A stretch of DNA of 64,000 nt, taken from positions 63,153,826-63,217,825 of the forward strand of contig OW388302.1 of assembly GCA_936450465.1 (NCBI GenBank), given 5' to 3'. This document shows, one piece after another, positions 56,095-64,000 of this stretch; the stretch's first letter is position 1; every line of letters starts with the position of its first letter. Origin of the DNA: Gibbula magus. Taxonomy: Eukaryota; Mollusca; Gastropoda; Trochida; Trochidae. Under the pieces are notes generated by a model. That model did not search any database. It had not been told where the DNA came from and saw only the letters and a program-made list of their open reading frames with translations. Both the position numbers and the translations under genes were made by a program.

Positions 56095-56447
56095 AGTGAG
56101 TGAGTGAGTTGGGGATTAACGCCGCTTTCAAGAGTATTACTTGAAAGCGGCGTTAAACCCCAACTCACTCACTCACTCACTCAAGAGTATTTCACTTATA
56201 TCAAGGTGTGTTATGGCAGGGAGAAAGCCCGAAACGCCATGTGGCTATGCATTGCGGTGAAACATGCGAGCAGCGGCTGGAACTAGCGAACCATGGATGG
56301 TACTACGCTGAAATTCAGTGTAGCATTGCAACCAAACCTTACTGCGTGTAGTACAGTTCTCTACTGCAGACAAAGTCCTGGCGGGATTTGAACCCCGGAC
56401 CTCTTGTTCCGAAGCCGAACGCGCTAACCACTGCGCTATCCCGCCCC
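56095..56447 (-). mobile_element. SINE with inverted 3' tail, unit 2 copy
   Basis: Duplicate of 53325-53665 with a longer ACTC microsatellite in the tail. Confidence 0.75.
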
Positions 56448-56664
56448 CAGAAACTATTGATGGGGACTTTCTGGAGGATGAAAACTAACCAGCACCACAA
56501 TGATTTGATTTTACATTTTCCGATTGGTAGTTTTCTCCTGTTCTTTTCGTACGTTTGGGAATAGTTTTTTTATTTTTTGTAAAACTTTGTAACAACAGTT
56601 AGTAATTCAAATCTCACTTGTGACTTGTATATCCGATTATTCATTTTACCTTACTAGTAACTTA

Positions 56665-58232
56665 AGCCCTTTTTACATGCACACGTTTACTCCTGGGAGT
56701 ATATTTACTCCTATGAGTAAATATACTTACAGGGAGTAAACGTGTCATGTAAACAGTCCAAAACACATTTACTTACAGGAGTATATATACTCCTAGGAGT
56801 TAAATACTCTACCTCAAGAGGTAAAGTAAAAGTATTTTCTGTTTACTCCTGTAAGCAAACTGATGCAGAATCCTAGAATTTGACATAATTTTATATTTTT
56901 AAACTTTGTAAATTAACTATTTATTGTCTTTGGTCTTTTATTTTGTATTTACAAAGTTTCTGTCAGCTATAGAATTTTTTCATAAATGGAATTTTTTATA
57001 ATACAATATAATATAAAATGTCTAATTTCACTTGGTTCCTAATATGTGTGTCTTATAGGTGTTAGTGTATATATTTATATTGTTCTTACAGTTTATTATA
57101 TTGTCATTGTTAATAGTTATCATTATTTTAATTGAAGCATATCAAAACAACAATAGTCTATATTTCATTTTGAACTATATTCCCACATTGAACAATAGCA
57201 GGGCATAATAACACAATATTTTGCTTCAAAGAAGATTTATGAATTGACAAATTAAGCAGCCAAGTGGGTGTGCAGCTCTTTAAGCACCCAGCAACGGGTC
57301 ATCATTATTGTAACCATCAGCGTCATTGGGGCCATCGTCAAGTTCTATCTCGATGTCATAAGGCTTTTCATCTCACTTAACAATTGTAACTGTACATGTA
57401 TATTCTAATCTACATCCGAGCTCTTCTGTATGTGTCGCAAATGTGTCTCAAATAGTCACCCGGATGAAGGTATAAACTTACATTATAAAAAATTTCATCA
57501 TTCTTGTTTTGAAAATATTGTGGGAGGCTTCAAGTGCAGTACTGTAGTTACATAATACCATTCCTTACGATTGAGACAGTGACCGTCAGCTTAAACTGGT
57601 GTAACTATTGACATGTGGGTGCAGTCTATGGCACCTACCCATTTGGAAAATCTCCAGTGATCTTCATATCAATTGATTACAACCTGCACTTCTACACCAT
57701 TTGGGGAATTAACTTATCTATGGAGATTTTCAAATACTTCAAATATGTTACTGATAGTTCGGTTTTAAGCAATAGATGCAAGCCAATACACGACGATAGC
57801 AACATTATAATGTAGACCAATTGGTTCTCCGACCGGTGCCGCACTCTTAGGACAAAATGTATTGATTCTTTCAATAATACATAGAATGTTTTTCTTGTCA
57901 TTGTTAAACTTCTCGTTTCACTGTTCATCATTAAAACTCCTTCTTACATTTTCATTTCACCGTATTTGAGAATGCTCCGACCACTTATTTTTGTCAGTTA
58001 ACAGACCAAGCACAAGCCTTACACATAACATATGGATAATCTCTTCTTCTCTTCTGGATACGCAGTTGTTAGTTCTTATCAGAATGACGTTTTAGCTGTA
58101 AGCAAACCAAATATACTTAAGGGTCCTTAAATTCCAATGGAACGTAAAGTAAATATACTTTTATCCTGGGAGTAAATATACTCCTAGGTGTAATTATACT
58201 CCTGAGAGTAATGTGTGCATGTAAAAAGGGCA
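56665..58232 (-). mobile_element. PIF/Harbinger-like transposon, decayed
   Basis: Termini GCCCTTTTTACATGCACAC at the left and its complement GTGTGCATGTAAAAAGGGC at the right. TTA is duplicated at 56662-56664 and 58233-58235, and unit 1 shows the single, empty site. Both ends carry subterminal TTTACTCC / GGAGTAAA repeats. The minus strand holds remains of a transposase (next entry). Confidence 0.85.
57290..57680 (-). pseudogene. Harbinger-type DDE transposase remnant
   Basis: The minus strand reads YEDHWRFSKWVGAIDCTHMS then IVTP (57596-57664), the G-A-I-D-x-T-H block with the first catalytic Asp. After a stop comes LNRKEWYYVTTVLHLKP (about 57520-57580), typical of the next conserved block. 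An acidic stretch, PYDIEIELDDGPNDADG, lies near 57310-57365. Stops and missing parts rule out activity. Confidence 0.65.
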
Positions 58233-58649
58233 TTAGTTTTGTTGTGTATGTATGTATTGTTTGTATTTATTTTTACATGGCTTCAACCGGAAGCTGATTA
58301 GATCTACATTATCAGAATCAAGATCTCTATTTTGATGAATTTACTGCTAGCAACCCTATGTCATAAAGTGTAAAATAGATGGATTCTATATGCAATTGGG
58401 TACTGTTCCTCCAAAATATAGATTACAGTTGTATGTCATTCAAATACTCATTCCGTCCATGTCAAGTATTATATTATATTATTATTGAACCACTTATCCA
58501 TGATCTATATACCTTGGATTAAAAGTCAGTAAACCTGATCGAGACCATTTCTTTTACGGTAAATTTTCTGATAATCTCTAAAGTCTTTGCTGATAAATCT
58601 CTTGAGAAGCTGCATATTCACTAAGTCAAACAGGATCCAACCCTGTTTA

Positions 58650-59639
58650 TGGTGTAAAGGCAGATTCATGCTTGAATAAGCTTGACTACGTTCGTGTCAT
58701 AAATGGATTACCATCTGATCTTGCCCATGGCCAATGTTAATGTGCGTTTGATTAATGAAGGTATATTCAGTCTACACGAGTTTAATAACTCAACTTTTAC
58801 CTTCCCACAACTCTTTCATCTTAAATCAGAATTTGCAAGGTAAAGCAAATTGCTGCACAGATGTGGTGTTCAGTTTTATTTTTATTTATTTATTTTCCCC
58901 ACTGATTGTGGGTGACTTAGTTCCGATGCAAAATCCTGTATGAAAAACACTTTTACTTTTGGGAGGTGTACTGTGCTAAATATGTGCACCTGTTATGAAT
59001 CGAGGACATGGTGATGAAGGACAAAATTGAAGACTTCCATGCATCATTCTTAAGGAGCTGTCCAGGGCAACCTATCAAACCAAAGATGCACTATATGTTG
59101 CACTAACCTTAACAAATGAAGACCTTCATCTTTAGACAATACGTTTTGAAGTAAAACATAATTACTTCAAAGAACTTGTCTACAGGTCGAAAAATAAGAT
59201 CAAAATATGCAAATCCCCTGCTGTTACAACTTTTTCTTAAGCTCAGGTCTCATTCGAAACATCAGGCGATGCAATGCTACTTCTTTGTCTTTTGAAGGCA
59301 GAATATCAGCCAGTTTAAACCAGGCGTATAGATGACCCACTGGCAATTTTCACATCAGCCTCTGTTCATGTCTTAGGAATAAAGTATCAGGTTGGCGACT
59401 GTATTGCGATCACCTGACTTCATTGGTCAAGATCAAACACTGTCTGATCATCAGTGGTACATCATATCTACTTTGTAATAAGATGGTGACACAGAACTTT
59501 GAATGTCACAACTATGCTTTCATCGTTAATGAGGATTGTTCTCAGTGTGAACTTGTGAAAGTGGCCGACCTCAAAGAACCAAGAACTTCAGGAACATACA
59601 ATCATCCAGTTCGACACGGCCATCTAGTCATGAGCCACA
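58650..59639 (+). pseudogene. Decayed DNA-transposon transposase-like ORF, unit 2
   Basis: Same blocks as 54600-55626 with further losses (the HDLFE region is deleted after PSDLAHG). The end is still readable as SQCELVKVADLKEPRTSGTY. Confidence 0.55.
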
Positions 59640-59745
59640 TGAGCCCGCAACGCCATGTGGCTAAGTTTAAGTGCCGTGCGGGATTCGAACCTCGGACCTC
59701 TTGATCCGAAGCCGAACTGGCTAACCACTGCGCTATCCTGCCCCC
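59640..59745 (-). repeat. SINE with internal deletion
   Basis: The SINE body start (GCCCGCAACGCCATGTGGCT) joins directly to the tRNA head (GTGCGGGATTCGAACCTCGG...CTATCCTGCCCCC). Confidence 0.7.
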
Positions 59746-59993
59746 TTAAGAACTACTCTTAATTACATAACTTAGAGAAGAGGTTTTCATTTGATTTTAG
59801 GCCACTTTGTTGTTTTTTCATTGCCTTTTTTAGAAACAAACAAACGATTGAGGAAAGGACTACGAAGTTTTTATTAATTAAATACAAATCTTCTTCAAAG
59901 AAAATTTTATTGACAAATTATGTTACATTAAAATCTATTGGCAACAGCGTAAAATCCAAATTCAACATTGAAAATGGCAAATTACAGAACTCG

Positions 59994-60252
59994 GACTCGT
60001 TAATGATTGGTTAGAATTGGACAAAGGAAGCATAGACGATAAACAGGATGAAAACATTGTTAAGATCCAAGTTAAGTTTTGAAGAAGCAGCCCGAGGGAA
60101 CACTGGAGGAAACTGAACCAGCAATAGCTGTTCAACAACCTCAGGAAAATGAGACTGAGCCCTTCCCCTTGTTTAGAAAGAAGGAAGGACGAATCGACTT
60201 GCGGAAAAGGAAGTGGTTACAGTGGTTATGTGGTAGTCATATATTTCAGTAA
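59994..60252 (+). pseudogene. Possible coding relic of unknown function
   Basis: The plus strand gives LVNDWLELDKGSIDDKQDEN then, after a frame change, KKQPEGTLEETEPAIAVQQP and FPLFRKKEGRIDLRKRK before TAA at 60250-60252. The acidic then basic composition looks protein-like, but no family is recognised. Confidence 0.25.
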
Positions 60253-60951
60253 TTATATCAGTGTATATATTGTACGTGATTTAATCGGGATTAATAAAGT
60301 ATCACACATGTATTTCATCACATGTGTATTCATATTGTCTATAGCTTGTTAATGTTCTATTGTCAATGTCAATAACATGTGCCTGCATTTAGAGGACTAG
60401 TCTCTTTCACCGGTAGGGATGTTACTGCCAGTCTTTGTTCTATTGGCGTTTTCTTACTCTATTGTCTTTTCTCGTGCACGACAGACTCGCATGTTCATGT
60501 ACTTCATTGAGCACATGTCACTGAAACAAGACACAAGCAAGACAGACTGAATTACAGCTAAAGGTTAGTTTCTAATATCAAAAAGACATGCAACAATCTT
60601 ATGAATCTAAACCTAAACTTATATCTAAACTTAAAGTAAGTAAATGTAATTAATGTTCTTAAAGTTATAGTAACAAGAGTTCAGTAAATATCTTTATTCA
60701 TTGGTATGACCTGTCAGTTCACAGTACAGTTTCTATACATGTATGCAATACTGGTAATTGGTTAACTGTATCATTACTATTTTATGTGGGATCTTGTTAG
60801 TATGTATTTATCTCACATGTTTTATCATAATTACTCTATAGATGGGTTAGATCCTGTGACCATGCGAGGTGGTTTCCGAGGTGAGGTGTAGTACCGGATT
60901 ACCACATGCTCGGTTGGTGTACACGTTGTGTATTATGTAATAATGTTATGA

Positions 60952-61221
60952 CTATGGTCTTGTGTACACTTGTCTGTTTGCATTTAAATGAATTGTTTCC
61001 GTAAAGTAATTACCCTTATATGTTATTATGTGTGTACTGTAAGTATCGACTGTATGCGTTTGGAAATATTCACCAAGTCCTAAGCAATATAATGAAATGC
61101 AAACATCACCAATGCAGTTTCCAGCTATGCCTTTTACTGTAACTGTTGGATCATTCCTGTCTAAGTTAGTTACAGAGCCACTTTCAGCAATGTAGGAATC
61201 ACTTCGAACAAATTGTTGACG
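60952..61221 (-). other. Open minus-strand stretch without ATG, possible exon or relic
   Basis: 89 codons open between stops, starting RQQFVRSDSYIAESGSVTNL and passing through GIAGNCIGDVCISLYCLGLG. No Met start and no clear splice sites were confirmed. It could be an exon, an element relic or chance. Confidence 0.2.
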
Positions 61222-61267
61222 TCAGATAACAAAATGTGATTAGATGTAAAACTAAAGGCCTACCAAG

Positions 61268-61490
61268 TTTCCTAAGAAAGATAAGACGAGTGAGTGAGGG
61301 AAGGAGTTGGGGTTTAACGTCGCTTTCAAGTGAGTGAGTGAGTTATTGTTTAACGCCGCTTCGGCAGTATTGCAGCTATTAGCGGCGACCGCTTTCAAGA
61401 GTATTTCACTTATATCGCGGCTGCTAGTATTATGGCAGGGAGAAAGCCCGCAACGCCATGTGGCTAAGTTTTCAGCCTATGAATGATGCT
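61268..61490 (-). repeat. Mosaic of SINE tail and LINE 3'-end motifs
   Basis: AACGTCGCTTTCAAG (SINE tail) is followed by TTGTTTAACGCCGCTTCGGC...AGCTATTAGCGGCGA (LINE tail), then the SINE body (CTTATATCGCGGCTGC...CCATGTGGC). Confidence 0.6.
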
Positions 61491-61904
61491 TACAATGCTA
61501 GAAATGTGTGTATACCCCCAAGATTTACTTGAACTTGAACTTTTGCAAGGAAACAAGTAATGATAACGTGATTACAGTTTCAAAGATTTCTAAATCATTG
61601 GCTGGAATGTTTGTTTACTTTCACTATTTACTTGAACTTCTACCATGAATGTATTGAGGAACATTTGTTTTGGTTGACACAAATCTTAACTTTAAATGGA
61701 GAGGTGCTATTTTTTAAAAATTGTATGAAGTGTATTTTGAACAGATGATTTTCATTTGATTGCAATTTGCTTAGTATAATTTCAAGATTTACTTTTTCTT
61801 TTTTCATGAATGTTTCAAGGAACATTTGTATTGTTTGACATGGATCAAACTTTTATACGAGAGTGGTATTTGTTCAAAATATCTGTCAAGATTTAATTGA
61901 AGTG

Positions 61905-62070
61905 AGGTGAAGGTGAGGTGAAGGTTTTTGGGTTTAACACCGCTTTCAAGATTATTTCACTTATGTCGCGGCTGCTAGTATTATGGCAGGGAGAAAGCCC
62001 ACATTGCCATGTGGCTATGCATTGCGGTTAAACCTGCGAGCAGCGGCTGGAACTAGCGAACCAGTGGTGG
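61905..62070 (-). repeat. SINE 3' portion
   Basis: TTTAACACCGCTTTCAAG...CGGCTGCTAGTATTATGGCA to GGAACTAGCGAACCA; tRNA head missing. Confidence 0.65.
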
Positions 62071-62261
62071 TTTTTACTTGAAGTTTATCCCTGAATGTTT
62101 CGAAACATTACTATTTGTTGGCACTGATGTAACTTTGAATCACGAGGTGCTATTTTTAAAACTTTTCTATGTTATTGATGATTTTCATTTTGGTTATCAT
62201 TTGCTAAAATATATGAATACTTTCAGGAATTACTTGGAACTTTTACCATGAATGTTAGAAG

Positions 62262-62327
62262 GCGAGTGAGTGAGTGAGTGAGTTATTGTTTAACGCCGCT
62301 TCGGCAGTATTGCAGCCATTAGCGGCG
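62262..62327 (-). repeat. Isolated LINE 3'-end motif
   Basis: (GTGA)n then TTGTTTAACGCCGCTTCGGC...GCAGCCATTAGCGGCG, with no LINE body. The adjacent words AATGTTAGAAGG and AATGTTAGAAGG (about 62250 and 62330) repeat, which looks like a target duplication. Confidence 0.65.
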
Positions 62328-62329
62328 AA

Positions 62330-64000
62330 ATGTTAGAAGGAACATTTGTATTGACTGCAGACAACCATGTAATCTTGAGATGTTTCATAGTTTTGATGCG
62401 ACAAGAAAAGCAAGTTATATTAATTTAGAGTTATCATAACACAATCCATTACTGTTTTTTCTTAAAACACATAAACAGAGAGACATCTTAACGGAGAAGC
62501 GAACATGCACCACACTACCACCGTTAGATCAATGACTCTGTTGCTTCCAAGAGACGGCAGTGCGCTACTAAATTGTATCAAGAGAGCACAAAAGACTTCC
62601 GCGAAGCAAGCTGCGTTTTCGCGACTTACGATTTGTGAACGGAAAACCGATAACTGTGAATCGATACGCTAACCACGTTGTTAAATCTATTTTGAAAATA
62701 TGGCATCTGGAAGTGATTTGAACTGTAGTTTGCAAAAATACAACATGTAACAGAAACCGTTCAGCTTTCTTCTTTCTACCCGACACGAACTTGGTGCCTG
62801 GAATCGTCCACGGTTGTAACTGAATTGTGCATTGCCCACGACCTGAACGGTTTACTGCAAAACGAGACAGTTAGCTCACGGTACCCAAATAGAGTGAATT
62901 TTCGCAATGGGGAACAATTTGAGTTTGTGTTTCGCCACTCTATCCAATTCTAATGTTACTAGATGATGTCGCATGAGACCTATAAATCTACTCTCAAACT
63001 GAAGAAATTTTCAAAATTGTATACGTCGCACCATTTTCTTCAAATACGGATTTGCCGTTTTCTATGGATACGGTTTATCAGGTCCTACGTATTGAGATGC
63101 TTTACCCTCAAACGTGACATTCTATTGAAAGGGGAACATATTATTTGTTAAGATTTTGAATTGGTTACACATCTTGTTTAGAACGGTGATGATAAAACTA
63201 TAGGTATGTTTTTGCTTTTTCCTGGTTTTGAATTTTTACGATAAAGGGATAGATATGCATTTGTTTTAACTTCTGTAATGGAATTATGATTTATTGGAGA
63301 ATGAATAATGCTTTCACCTTGCTGAAGACTTTGATCAGTGCAATGTCATGCGTAAATCTATATCTATAATAACTGACAATTCAATCTTCACAGTGTCACA
63401 CTTTCTTGCGAGTTTCCCGCCAGGAGCACGGCAACTTTGTCTGCAGTAGAGAACTTTTCTACACGCAGTAATCCCGCCAGTAACATTGTAATTTACTATC
63501 AACTCCTTCGTATTGAGTTCCTGAAGGAGACCTGTATAATGCTTGTTTCTTGTGTTTAGTATGCTTTCATATTGTTATTGCTTTGAGCTGGGGATGTAGC
63601 TCTGGCGATTAGTTTATACACAGAAGACAAAACGCAGAGCGTCTCTCACATCCATGGTTTATATATGAATCATCTCATTACAGATGTACGTGGATCTCGA
63701 GCACACAAACCCAAACGCGCTCTCCTAGAAACACTGTTACTTCCCGTTTATATAGTCTAAATTTGCATACTAGGAATTCGTGTTCTAAAATTGCTATTGG
63801 TTACCTGTCCCCACGATGACAAGAATATATTTCGAACTCCTCGTCTTTTCCGACTGATACTCTTATATGGTTATTCCTCCCCTAGAGTTAAATATAGGTA
63901 GCGTGTGACACCGTGTACAAAAATGTAGATTGTAGGAACGGAGAGCGTTTTCTTACTCATACTAGTGAACGATTATTCATATACTATTATAAAACATTGA
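62330..64000. other. Terminal segment without recognised gene
   Basis: No coding block of a known family. There is a somewhat GC-richer stretch at about 62480-62960 and a scrambled SINE piece at 63410-63480 (CCCGCCAGGAGCACGGCAAC). Confidence 0.45.

Larger units (their letters stand above)
55628..59639. repeat. 2.46-kb tandem duplication, unit 2 (with Harbinger insert)
   Basis: Matches unit 1 throughout once the 1571-bp insert at 56665-58235 is removed (remaining length about 2441 bp). It ends at CTAGTCATGAGCCACA, where a SINE remnant follows. Confidence 0.9.

Noticed and set aside
62568..62786. Minus-strand 72-codon ORF near the GC-richer stretch
   Set aside because: Basic start (MSGRKKKAERF) but no known domain, no splice evidence and ordinary length for chance; not called a gene.

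Overview
The window looks like nuclear DNA of a mollusc, probably a gastropod. Its genes are split into small exons with GT-AG introns, the DNA is AT-rich, and it carries a dense, mixed load of SINE, LINE, MITE and Polinton-type elements. Many copies of a short motif (AACGCCGCTTT / TTAACGCCGCTTCGG) followed by GTGA/ACTC simple repeats recall dispersed repeats of gastropod genomes. I infer the taxon from repeat style and gene content only; no species is assigned.

Layout. (1) 1-14.2 kb, plus strand: exons 2-13 of a secreted GH3 beta-xylosidase-like gene (copy A); exon 1 lies upstream of the window. (2) 14.2-25.6 kb: a transposon-rich spacer. It holds a 214-bp foldback element with a tRNA-like core. 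It also holds a tandem duplication (15077-19035 and 19036 onward) that captured a short, decayed Polinton-like element. The complete copy (19966-25570) has self-complementary hairpin ends, a broken family B DNA polymerase, a broken retroviral-type integrase, a small minus-strand ORF and an internal 170-bp tandem array. (3) 25.57-28.1 kb: the 3' half of a non-LTR retrotransposon with a large open reverse transcriptase frame and a long ATGT-rich tail. (4) 30.6-44.7 kb, plus strand: a second, complete 13-exon GH3 gene (copy B), colinear with copy A exon by exon. It carries a one-base insertion in exon 10 that should truncate the protein before its C-terminal fibronectin-III-like domain. (5) 49.7-50.7 kb, plus strand: a LicD/fukutin-type single-exon coding region with an N-terminal membrane anchor. 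(6) 48.5-64 kb: mainly repeats. These include a family with TAGCTCATCAGG termini and 145-bp tandem units, and a 2.46-kb tandem duplication (52856-55627 / 55628-59639) of a decayed DNA transposon. One duplicate later received a SINE and the other a PIF/Harbinger-like element with TTA target duplications.

How it fits together. The two GH3 genes are tandem paralogues that would act on xylan or arabinoxylan outside the cell, presumably in digestion. Duplication recurs at three scales: about 31 kb for the GH3 genes, about 4 kb for the Polinton flank, and 2.5 kb for the transposase relic. Mobile elements fill the introns and spacers, in one case up to the splice acceptor of copy A exon 9 and in another up to the presumed promoter of copy B. 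The most unusual structure is the hairpin-ended PolB/integrase element.
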